Below, in pieces: positions 44,954 to 54,770 of a DNA stretch of 64,000 nt. Each line of letters opens with the position of its first letter. Position 1 is the stretch's first letter. Location of the stretch: NCBI GenBank assembly GCA_949126835.1, contig OX421492.1, positions 44,227,498 through 44,291,497 on the forward strand, given 5' to 3'. The notes under the pieces are model-generated. The model was not told the origin of the DNA and did not search any database. It saw only the letters and a list, made by a program, of their open reading frames with translations. The stretch is from Anisus vortex (Eukaryota > Mollusca > Gastropoda > Planorbidae). The position numbers were made by a program, and so were the translations under genes.

Positions 44954-45237
44954 GGGGGCACGGTGGCCCTGCGGCAGCGCGTTTGGCTTGGCATACAGAA
45001 ATGTCCCGGATTCGAATCCTGGTGCAGGCTAAGATTTTCTCCTGGGTCTGGAGGGTGTCCCTGAGTCTACCCAGCTATGATGGGTACCCAACCCTTAGTT
45101 GGAGTAAAGTAAAGGCGTCTGGGCATAGTGCTGGCCACACAATCACCTAGTATGCCGTGGTCACTGAGACTGGTGAACGCTGCTTCACCGGACCTATGGA
45201 TCAATTCGGATCGACGGGTACTTTTTTTTTACTTTAC
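44954..45237 (+). mobile_element. tRNA-derived SINE, family S1, copy 3
   Basis: Starts GGGGGCACGGTGGCCCTGCG, has a strong B-box (GGATTCGAATCC), and the family body through GCTGCTTCACCGGACC to TACTTTTTTTTTACTTTAC. It has the best B-box of the three copies. It abuts the last unit of the 38-bp array. Confidence 0.87.
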
Positions 45238-46506
45238 AAAAGGAGGTAATAAAGAAAATATTTTTCGGTGATATTCAAAAGTTTCGACTCAATAACATAA
45301 TACAAATAAGAATAAAGGATTAAAATGAAAAACTTAGTGGGGTTTTCGTTAATGTTTAATATATTCAAAACTTTTGGGAATGTAAACAAAAACTTATATC
45401 ACAAACATTTCCTAAGTACAACAAACTTATTTGACAGAAAAATGACATTATTCAAAATCAGTTTTCTTTTCAAAACTAGTTGCAGCTCATAATCTAACAA
45501 ATGTGTAGTTCTGCCCTTTTGTCAAAATTATCTAATATTTAACTGTCAGCATAGCAAAAGACAAATGAATAACTTGATAAACTAGATCTAATTTACACAA
45601 ACATGATATAAATTTCCAGCTTTTTACAAACTTTTAAATTAGACTATAGAACCTATTATCAGTTTGAGCCAAAACAAAGTATTGTGATGTGTTTTTTTTT
45701 TTTGTAGATGAACTAATTTCTTATCAATAAGAAATTTGTCTCTAGTGCTTATTGTTGATAAAGGATTAAGTTTTCATTTTCAAACAACGACTTTAAATTT
45801 GAGAAAATTCCGTTCAAAGGCTGTTCATAAAGCACGTCCAAACGTGTAACGCTAAATACGTTCTGCTACACAGCTGCAATCGTCTGACAGAGGGTCGTCT
45901 GCATATTCGTAATTGGGGAAATAAAATATTTTTCTACCTGTAACTGAACAAGAGATGCAAGGATCAATGTGTGTATTTTTTAAACTATAAGATGACAAGC
46001 TCTAATCGAATGCAGTGGTGTATTTAGGCATGTTCCACATGTTCCATTGGAACAGGGGCCCCCACATAATAGGGGCCCCCACACATCCCCATTCTTTCGT
46101 TTAAAATGTAAAATAAAAGTAATTTATTCCCCTACAATTTTAAGCACTAAACAGTCAAACCAAGCTAAGCGCAACATAAAAAGTATTAATGATTTTACAG
46201 AATGTAACATGAATTAACGGCATTTTTCTGAGGTAGGCCTATGTGGAAGGCAGGGGAGAGGCCACGAGGGGCCCCACATAAATTTGGGAACAGGGCCCCC
46301 ACAATCCTATATACGGTTATAATCCTTCACACAATGCCAGGGAGTGATCTAACTAAACATGACAGAAATCCATTCCATTTTTATAGACACCATTCCAAAG
46401 TTCAGAGATGCATGCCGTTTTTACTGCTACCTAACTGAACTACAGGACAGAGATCTATGACATTCTTATAACCATTAAAAAAACAAAACAAAAGGACAGA
46501 GATGAT
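45238..46506. other. Unassigned region; possible decayed DNA transposon at 46013-46310
   Basis: The first 770 bases show nothing recognisable. Bases 46013-46310 begin CAGTGGTGTATTTAGGCATG and contain repeated GGGGCCCCCAC blocks, like degenerate DNA-transposon ends, but I find no clear inverted terminus or target duplication. Confidence 0.4.
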
Positions 46507-46795
46507 ATTTCTACATCCAGTAAACTAAATAGCAGAAATCTATCTAAGCTTACTCTATGATAGGCCTACATCCAGTAAACTAAATAGCAGAAATCTATCT
46601 AAGCTTACTCTATCTTAGGCCTACATCCAGTAAACTAAATAGCAGAAATCTATCTAAGCTTACTCTATGATAGGCCTACATCCAGTAAACAAAATAGCAG
46701 AAATCTATCTAAGCTTACTCTATGATAGGCCTACATCCAATAAACTAAATAGCAGAAATCTATCTAAGCTTACTCTATGATAGGCCTACAGGAGA
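46507..46795. repeat. 55-bp tandem repeat (about 5 copies)
   Basis: Unit CCTACATCCAGTAAACTAAA, TAGCAGAAATCTATCTAAGC, TTACTCTATGATAGG. Copies are nearly identical. Confidence 0.95.
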
Positions 46796-46929
46796 TTAAT
46801 TATAATATATGATATCGGAGAATACAGTAATTATATGTAAAACTAACATGTCAGATGGTATGAGGAATAAGAAGGATAGATGCATTGACAGATAAAATGA
46901 CACAAACAGTCAAACAGATACATAGATGT

Positions 46930-47020
46930 ATACAAATAAATATAATAAATAGATAGATAGATAGGCAGATAAATACATAGATAGATATATACCTATATAA
47001 TTAGATAGATAGATAGATCT
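46930..47020. repeat. Imperfect GATA microsatellite
   Basis: Interrupted AGAT/GATA runs, also seen at 47215-47268 and 51355-51505. Confidence 0.85.
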
Positions 47021-47025
47021 TATAT

Positions 47026-47180
47026 ATTACAGACGCTCCTCCTTCTATAAAAAAAAAAAAAGAGTAGACTATGCATCCTACGCTCATCCATGGTCCGAGT
47101 CTTTATCAATGTTTTACATGATGTTAAGTTACTGATTTTCCTGGTTTGTTAAGGCAACCCATTCCATGCCCGAATGCCAC
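47026..47180 (-). mobile_element. LINE family A, 3' end fragment
   Basis: Minus strand: CATTCGGGCATGGAATGGGT, ACCAGGAAAATCAGTAACTT, then the family tail with GGAGCGTCTGTAATATATAA and GATCTATCTATC. The tail runs directly into the GATA microsatellite, suggesting that LINE AAGAT-type tails may nucleate it. Confidence 0.8.
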
Positions 47181-47261
47181 AGATAAATGGACAGATAACA
47201 TGACACCAACAGTCAAATAGATCCATAGATAGATACAAGTAAATATAATAAATAGATAGAT

Positions 47262-47269
47262 ATATAGAC
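47262..47269. repeat. Left 8-bp target-site duplication of the 47270-51344 element
   Basis: ATATAGAC, identical to 51345-51352. Confidence 0.85.
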
Positions 47270-47705
47270 TAGAGACCGACCGATATTCGGTTTCGGCTTC
47301 GTTTTTGGCGCCGAAAATAGACAAAAACCCTTCTTTCGCGTGTTTTCGGTTTCGGACGAAGTCAAAGGGTTAGTTTTCGATTTGTTTACGGTTTCGGCCG
47401 AAACTAATATTGACTTTCAGCCATCAGCCGAATATCTATTTTAACTTTCAAAAATCATAATGCTACGCTATTGCTTCATCTATTACTCTGCTTATTGATA
47501 CTTTCATTTAGTTAAACTGTTGTGACTTAATCTGTGTGAAGTAGGGATGTTAAACGAAAACCTGATTTCGGGAGAAAATCATTCATAACTGTAAATAACA
47601 GTTTTTTTTGTGTTTGTTTTTTTCAAATTCCGAATATTGATTGTGAATTCGCGATACAAGTACATACAACAGCAAATGCAGATGTTAACGCTAGTCGTAG
47701 GCACA

Positions 47706-50093
47706 GGGGACGTCCATTAATTACGTCAACAATTTTTTGGCTATTTTTACCTCCCCCCCTCCCCCTTGTCAACAACTGTCAAACTTTCAGAGACCCCCCC
47801 TACATAATTACGTCAACAATTCGTTACCCCCCCCCCCCCTATAAAAAGTAAAAAAAAATTAAACGCTGGCTTTTATGTTTAAAATAGATTTGAAACGGAA
47901 AGGTCTAGATCTTTACTATAATTAATTGTAATACATTTTAAGACTTGTTTTAAAGATTTTATATTGACTAGATAGAACTCTCATATGCGTTTGCCACGAA
48001 AGGGATGTACCATGCTTACTATCCCCCATCGCCCCTCCCAATTTGTTTTTCCAATCCGATGATTTTAACAATATTTCTTTCCTTTTTATTTACTATTGTT
48101 CTTTACATATAGAAATATTGAATACTTTCTGATTGTACGTTTCACTAATGAGCTTTTAGTACAATGTTAATTGTTAAATAGCTTAGGGGGAAATTGTGCA
48201 CCAGTTATAAATTAACCTGCTATTTTAACCATAGCCTATGCTCACTATTCCTTCTTGCATTATTGCCCCCCTCCCCCCCCCCCCCCACACACATTATATG
48301 ATTATACACACGGTAGTTGGCTTACCTGCCCCTACCGCTCCTACCTTGCACTATTTGCCACCCACACCTTGCAATCTGGCTATGTCACTATAGGCCTACT
48401 AATACATTTTTATCTCATAAATTATTTTTTTACAAAATTAGAAATTAAAACAAACAAATCACTATATTTAGCCTAATCACCAAATTTTAATGTTTCACCC
48501 ATTATAACGTGTCAGCAAAAATATATTAGTTTATATATCAGAAATAGTATTAGGGATGTGAAAAGGAATGCTAGGCTAAGTATTTCGGATTTCATGGGCC
48601 ACGAATTATTTTTCTGAAGGAAATATTTAAAAAAAACCATGTTGGATTCACACAATAGCCTACACTTCATTCAATGCAATTCAAACATAGTCTCAGAGAG
48701 GGCCTATTGTTGTTTTTAGTTCTATTGCCCATCCCAGCTATCGCTTACATGGTATATATAACGAACGTCAGTCTCTGGCGCCTAATTTAACTTCCGTACC
48801 TATGAGCCCAAAGCTGGCGAAGTATGTAAACCGCCGATACGTTCCCATTAAGAATACACCAGCGGGTGAACGCATGGGGGAGAGCTCCCGCAGCGGGTCC
48901 GGACAGAGCTGAGCTCAACCCTAAACGTTACGCCCTGGACACAAGACGGGCTCGTCCGATTTTATATTTTTTAGACCTTTTAACTTGGTTCCCCGAGTCT
49001 GACCAGTGAGCTAATGCATGGGACAAGCGGTCGCCGAGATAGGCCTACTTCCACTCCCATCTCTGTAAGTGACGGAGAGAGGCGTGGTATCCCGAGCTGC
49101 AAGTCTGGAGATTAATCGGCTTGTTCTGTTCTTCCATTAGAGGGGGCCTGTGAGGTAGGCCTACCCCACTGTCCGATTTCTGGCGTCTCCGGAGTGGGGG
49201 CTGATGCGACGTACGGAAAGGTATACAAAACGTCCTATAAAGACGGCTGCTTTCAAAGGTGGCCTTGAGGGGATGACATCTCCGTGTCAGACAAAATCCG
49301 CTCGGCCAACACACCGTCAGCCCACATTACAGGAATACGAGGCAAGCCATGGATGGCTCGAGCAAATGTACGTTCGTAAAAGGGGAATCCGAACAGAGCA
49401 AGCCGACCCAACAAGCGACGGCCTTGTAGGACAACGCCTGCCTACTCATATCTTTCCATGTCGGAGTGGATGGCCTGCTAACGCTGATCCAAACATGGTT
49501 TCAAGGGTTGGAACTTGGAAAAGACTCAACCATGGGCGTTGAATTAAAGCAGTCGACTCTCGGACGGTGTTAATAGTCTTTTCAGGACTCAATAACAGAA
49601 CGGCGCCTAATTTAGATGTAGGTCTACTGAGCGGCAAAAGCTGGGTTTCTGTTTCTGAACGTACTCTGCAGAATGTTTGTTGGTGTGTTTATGTTCTTTT
49701 GTTATTCCAGTCACAATGGCTCGCTAGACTACAGCGAAGGTGACGTTTTTTACAATTGGTCGGTCATTTTGCTGTGCTAACAATTGCATTAGTTTCCACT
49801 TTCCACTCATACATAGATCTACAAACTAACAAGATGAACACAAAAATGATTTTTAATTAATATTTTTGATTAACGTAAAACCATGTTGATATATTATGTC
49901 TGCTATGTAAGTGGCACATGACAAATGTAGCCTAGAATTTTGTAATAAATTTGTATCATTATTTATTTAAAAAAAGTAACATTGTTGACGTCAACTTTTC
50001 TTGACCTCCCCCCCTCCCTCTTGTCAACAATTGTCAAACTTTTTCAGACCCCCCCTCCCCCCTTTTTTGTTGACGTAATTAATGGACGTCCCC
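47706..50093. mobile_element. Nested DNA element with 27-bp perfect terminal inverted repeats (2388 bp)
   Basis: Left end GGGGACGTCCATTAATTACG continuing TCAACAA; the right end is its exact reverse complement over 27 bases. Flanking bases share only ACA on each side, so the target duplication is 3 bp or absent. Next to each terminus lies the same direct-orientation C-rich block (CCTCCCCCCCTCCC, TTGTCAACAA, TGTCAAACTTT, CAGA). I cannot name the superfamily. Bases 48780-49660 are GC-rich with short frames on both strands and no recognised protein. Bases 48255-48480 contain another poly-C tract. Confidence 0.75.
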
Positions 50094-50744
50094 ACAGCCA
50101 TTTAATCTACGTATTCGAAAAGAAAAAAAACTGGAATTTCCCCACTGATGCTGAACGCTTTTGTAACAGACAGACCGATAGACGTAAGGTTGCGAGATAC
50201 TTGGACTTCAAAAGGAGGACATAGAGAGACAAAAAGAATGACGTATTTCACAATCAGTTCAGTTTTATTACATTAGCTGTCAATAATTGTATATTAGTAA
50301 AACTGACCCAACATTTTTTTTTAACGTAGACTGAAAAGCAACTTGGTCAATTAAAAAAAACAACTTTGCAGTGCATGTAAGGTTCTTTTCAAAAACTGTT
50401 AATTTTCTTGCCGGACGTCTGTCAACCCTAGATAGATGAGTCTGGGATTTTATTCATATTCTACAAATATTCTTTTAATGTGTGTAACATATAGATCTAA
50501 CATCCACTGATTTATATTATAATTAAAAAAGGTCATGCTACAGCTTTTAATTTCTGTTAATCCAAAATCAACTTTTTTTAAAAGATTTCACCACGTTTGT
50601 AAGGTCAATGGTCCTTCGTATTATTTTTTTATATAATCAATGCAAATGTGTCTTTTCCAAACTATAACTTACTTTACCCGGGGGCGTGGAGAGGGAACAG
50701 AAAATGGGTAAAAAAATCGGATATTTAGAACCGAAAATAGGTTT

Positions 50745-51073
50745 TGAGAAAAAAAAAAAGGATATTAACATCCCTAATGTCATCGGCCCCCACGAGGATC
50801 TACTCAGCACTATTAAATCCAGAAAACTCAGATGGTACGGGCATGTGGCAAGATCCAAAGGCCTGGCGAAAACATCCTGAAGGGCACAGTGCAGGGTGGA
50901 AGAAAGAGAGGCAGGCAGAAGAGACGATGGGATGATGACATCAAGGAGTGGACCGGCTTGTCTCTTGCAGACTCCCAGAGGGCAGCGCAGGACCGAGACA
51001 AATGGCGTAAAATAATCCAACTGTCAAAAAATGTGCGCCAATTGTTATGGGATAGAAGAAGAAGAATGTGAAG
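50745..51073 (+). mobile_element. RTE-like LINE, C-terminal fragment
   Basis: Reads NVIGPHEDLLSTIKSRKLRW, YGHVARSKGLAK in one frame, then ILKGTVQGGRKRGRQKRRW, DDDIKEWTGLS, QRAAQDRDKWRKII in another. The shift is at an AAAA run near 50867. This RWYGHV...GRQxRRWxDxIxEWTGL tail is typical of RTE-type ORF2 C-termini in invertebrates. The 3' end has GAAGAAGAAG. It is a 5'-truncated copy within the hAT element, to the right of the nested element. Confidence 0.82.
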
Positions 51074-51344
51074 TAGAAGACTGAAGTTAATAATAACGGA
51101 TTATTTAATCACTCCAAAGAATGGTTTACTCAAATAGAGTGTCCATAAACTAGTTAATATTACACATAAATGTGCAGTCTTTTGAAATCATTTGTTTCGC
51201 ATTTTCAATTTATTTTTCGGTTTCGGCCGAAGTTGTAGTTAAATTTTTGGTTTCGGCTTCGGTTTCGGCCGAAAGTCAATGTATAATATTCGGTATGGTT
51301 TCGTTTTCGGCTGAAACTAAAAATTTGGTTTCGGTCGGTCTCTA

Positions 51345-51352
51345 ATATAGAC
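51345..51352. repeat. Right 8-bp target-site duplication
   Basis: ATATAGAC directly after the right terminus TCGGTCGGTCTCTA. Confidence 0.85.
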
Positions 51353-51354
51353 AA

Positions 51355-51358
51355 ATTA

Positions 51359-51403
<45 letters not shown>

Positions 51404-51424
51404 GAGATAGATAGATGGATAGAG

Positions 51425-51487
<63 letters not shown>

Positions 51488-51505
51488 AAGATAGATAGAT
51501 AGATA
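51355..51505. repeat. GATA microsatellite
   Basis: About 36 tandem AGAT units with AGAG and ATGG interruptions. The minus strand reads as a run of YLSI, which is not coding. Confidence 0.97.
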
Positions 51506-51551
51506 TAGGGTTTAGCAATGATATAAATAACATACATATAAATTAATACAA

Positions 51552-51896
51552 ATAGTGGTCAGTCCAAACATCAGAAACAAGACCTACAAATAGTGGTCAG
51601 TCCAAACATCAGAAACAAGACCTACAAATAGTGGTCAGTCCAAACATCAGAAACAAGACCTACAAATAGTGGTCAGTCCAAACATCAGAAACAAGACCTA
51701 CAAATAGTGGTCAGTCCAAACATCAGAAACAAGACCTACAAATAGTGGTCAGTCCAAACATCAGAAACAAGACCTACAAATAGTGGTCAGTCCAAACATC
51801 AGAAACAAGACCTACAAATAGTGGTCAGTCCAAACATCAGAAACAAGACCTACAAATAGTGGTCAGTCCAAACATCAGAAACAAGACCTACAAATA
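51552..51896. repeat. 38-bp tandem repeat, 9 near-identical copies
   Basis: Unit AATAGTGGTCAGTCCAAACA, TCAGAAACAAGACCTACA. I see no differences between copies. It is different in sequence from the other 38-bp family in this window. Confidence 0.97.
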
Positions 51897-52079
51897 AGAT
51901 TTTTATAAAAGAGTCGACGGTTAAAGATAGAAAAAGTGAAGTCTAAAAATAAATTGAAGAGAAGTGTAGAAAAAAAAGTTATGACCACACAAGTCACAAG
52001 TCTACCACATAATTCTACCCACATATATTTTAAAAAGTACATTAACAAATTCTCAGGTCTATATTGAATTTTTAGAAAA
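51897..52079. other. Short unassigned spacer
   Basis: No feature recognised. Confidence 0.3.
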
Positions 52080-52500
52080 TTTTACCAATTTTTACTCCCT
52101 TTATTTTAAGTTGCAATTTCTGTCTGTCTGTCTGTCCGGATGGTTGCAAACTTGATAGCAAGACATTGCTTCGATTTTTCGACCACTTCCCGTGGTCCAA
52201 TCGAGCTGAAATTTGGGCAGCAGTCTTGCCCAGACTAACAATAGGCCTACATTGTATCAAATTTTCAGCATCGGAGCATTTGGAATAGTCACGAATTCCT
52301 TCTACCAATTTGCGAATCGAGGAATATATTTGACGAAAAAACATGGCTTCCTTTGACGGAAGTATATAAATATAAACTTTTCGGGTATGTTTGTTTTCAC
52401 GAAATAAATACGAATGAAAACGACACAATATAGCCGAAATATAAAACAAGCTTTTTTTTTTTAAATGCGCAATCGTTATAATTAGATAATATGTATTTGC
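52080..52500. repeat. Interspersed repeat R1, copy 1
   Basis: Starts near TTTTACTCCCTTTATTTTAA, has CTGTCTGTCTGTCTGTCCGG, CGATTTTTCGACC, CTTCCCGTGGTCCAATCGAG, and later GAAAACGACACAATATAGCC. The sequence is shared in the same order and direction with 52600-52990. The phrase CTGTCTGTCTGTC-CGGATG followed by a conserved block recalls non-autonomous Helitron-like elements. The open frame across it is not conserved between copies. Confidence 0.75.
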
Positions 52501-52599
52501 CGACATTACCGATTCGAAATTTTAGTTTTGAAGTGTAGTGAAATGGTAAACTTAGTTTGCAAAGAAAGAGAGTATAATAAAAAAACTTCGTTTTTATGG

Positions 52600-52990
52600 T
52601 TTTTTCTTGTTTACTCCTTTTATTTTAACTTGTACCGTCTGTCTGTCTGTCTGCTTGGTTGTTTGGTTGATAGCAAAACTTTGCAACGATTTTTCGACCG
52701 CTTCCCGTCGTCCAATCTAGCTGAAACTTAGACAACAGACTTGTCCAGACTAACAATACATTCTATCAAATTTTCAGCATCATAGCCTTTGGAATAGTCA
52801 TTAATACCTTCGACCAAATTGCGAATCGAAGAAAAAAACATGGCTGCCTCTACCGGAAGAGACGGTAGTAAATAAACTTTTCGGATATGTTCGTTTACAC
52901 GAAATAAATAGAATGAAAACGACACAATATAGCCGAAACAAAGCGAGTTATTTTTTTATGGTTTTTGCGGGCCAAAGCTAGAAAAAAAAA
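52600..52990. repeat. Interspersed repeat R1, copy 2 (diverged)
   Basis: Same blocks as copy 1, with about 15-20 percent differences and several indels. It ends with GCGGGCCAAAGCTAG at 52967-52981, which looks like a Helitron-type hairpin-plus-CTAG terminus. Copy 1 lacks this end. Confidence 0.72.
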
Positions 52991-53027
52991 GGATGCGCAA
53001 AATTTTAGTGTAGAAATTCATAAGGTA

Positions 53028-53500
53028 TGATATCACCATAGAATATAACATACATGGACCGCTTGCTTTAGTATTTCTGCTATATGATGACTTGAAACAC
53101 TGATGTTCTGAATTCCCCATTCTAAATAACGCAATTACAGGAAAAAAAGTTTTTGATATACAAGTTCCGTTTTATTTAATCGCTATGATTTTCTCAATGA
53201 AAAATTAAAATCGAATGTTGTACAGAGTGGAAACATTTATAGATCAGTGTTGTGTGCGCACGGAAAAAGAAAATAAGCTCTAAAAATAGAGCAGGCGGTC
53301 CATCTTATTATAAACAATGATAATAGGATTAATAGGTCTACAAGTATTCATTTAAAGTCGAAAAAATGCGATTTAATAAAACGTAACTTGTATAACAATT
53401 ACTTCATTTAGAATCGGGAATTGCAAAAAATAAGAAGATAATAGCATAAAAAAATAAAGCAAGCGGTCCATGTATATTATAGTCTATGACATCACTTATA
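53028..53500. mobile_element. MITE-like inverted-repeat element (about 470 bp)
   Basis: ATACATGGACCGCTTGCTTT (53050-53069) and its perfect reverse complement at 53456-53475 anchor inverted arms of about 40 bases (TGATATCACCATAGA... against TGATGTCATAGA...). A third, internal GGCGGTCCAT copy sits at 53293. The interior is AT-rich and non-coding. Superfamily and target duplication are not clear. Confidence 0.7.
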
Positions 53501-53879
53501 TTTATTTTAATCTATCAAAATATAAATGAAATATAAACTTAGTTTACAAAGAAAGGGAGTATAATAAAAACTGTGTTTTTATCGGTTAGTTTTGAATTGA
53601 CTTATTATTACGTTTCTATTATAAACTATAGGCTAATATGCTGCTTACACTGTCTACGCTGCCTGTTTTTTTTAATTTCTTTTACAATTTTCAACTGTTC
53701 TCAGAATGAAGTCTAGAACGGGTATCCGATTCCGAAAAAAAAAAACCGGCACTGAAAACACGGTTCAGGTATTTTAAAGTCACCTGGTTCCACAAGCCTT
53801 AGGCTAATTTTAGTATTAAATTATGTGAATTAATTTGTAGGAGATTGAGGGTGTGGGGAGGGCTACGACTACTAAGACT
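53501..53879. other. Unassigned AT-rich spacer
   Basis: A stretch at 53535-53575 (AACTTAGTTTACAAAGAAAG, GGAGTATAATAAAAA) repeats text at 52548-52582, so part belongs to repeat R1's surroundings. Otherwise nothing seen. Confidence 0.4.
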
Positions 53880-53936
53880 GCTAAGACTGCTACGACTGCT
53901 AAGACTGCTAAGACTGCTAAGACTGCTAAGACTGCT
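53874..53936. repeat. 9-bp tandem repeat
   Basis: TAAGACTGC repeated about seven times, with TACGACTGC variants. Confidence 0.93.
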
Positions 53937-54759
53937 TATCGCTCCTCCTATCACTCAAACTTGTCTTTTTCATATTCCTTCATCTATCGTCGAGTCATTT
54001 ATTTATTTAAATTGAGACAGTTGTGCTAATTGAAAAACACAAACCAATGTAAAAATTGCATTTGAATACATCAGAAAATAATTTAAATATTTTTTAACAT
54101 ATTTAAATTACAGTAGGTCTAACATAACAAAAAAGCGTAAGCCTGTAAATTTATATTACTAGTCGATACGTCAATATCAAGGTTAATATATATTGTCTTT
54201 GTGTGGACATTTTTTTTTACAAAAAAAAACACATTAAAAATTAGATGATTAAATTGAAATTTCGTAAATAAATATTCTTTTTTTCTAGAATTGTCCGTTT
54301 TTCCGTTTTTTTTTTTTTCAAACGTTTTTTGGTCTTATATTCTAGACTGGTTTTTTATTTACTCAATTATCCCGAAATTTTTAACAGACATTCCTTACAT
54401 TGTGGATTTTAAATTGCATAAAGCGATTAAAAAAAACAAAAACGTTAACAGTATTTTTTAATCTTTTACATGTTTTTAAATGTTTATAGCACATGCCTCA
54501 ATAAAAAATTCATTTTTTATTTAATCTAAAATTCTTTTGCAATTTGCATAAAAGTAGTTAGTATTAATATAATATGCTAACTTTAATTAAATCTAGATTC
54601 AATTGATAAATAAAAAAGAAGTATGGTCTTTGTTCAAGTTAAAAATAATATTAAAAAAAAACTAATTGGCCACCATCTCCATGGCAACCATTTTTAAATT
54701 ATTTTTTATTTTCATTTTATAAGTTTTCATAATAGTAGGCCTACTATATAGGGGCTTAG
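53937..54759. other. Unassigned AT-rich region
   Basis: Very T/A-rich with several poly-T and poly-A runs. No gene or transposon end recognised. A poly-C run lies at 54761-54770. Confidence 0.35.
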
Positions 54760-54770
54760 GCCCCCCCCCC

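Larger units (their letters stand above)
47270..51344. mobile_element. hAT-like DNA transposon (4075 bp) holding nested insertions
   Basis: Terminal inverted repeats TAGAGACCGACCGA at both ends, flanked by a perfect 8-bp direct duplication (ATATAGAC). Both are hallmarks of hAT elements. Subterminal regions are rich in GGTTTCGGCCGAAAC words in both orientations, as expected for transposase-binding sites. I find no transposase. What is not nested element is about 1.4 kb without a convincing frame, so it is non-autonomous or decayed. It inserted into a GATA microsatellite. Confidence 0.85.

Noticed and set aside
49045..49637. Open frames of 60-110 codons on both strands in the GC-rich segment
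   Set aside because: No recognised domain, overlapping frames on both strands, and location within a transposon. Higher GC alone lengthens chance frames.
51552..51896. Regular 38-bp repeats resembling a CRISPR array
   Set aside because: Repeats are contiguous with no spacers, and the context is eukaryotic without cas genes. It is a minisatellite.
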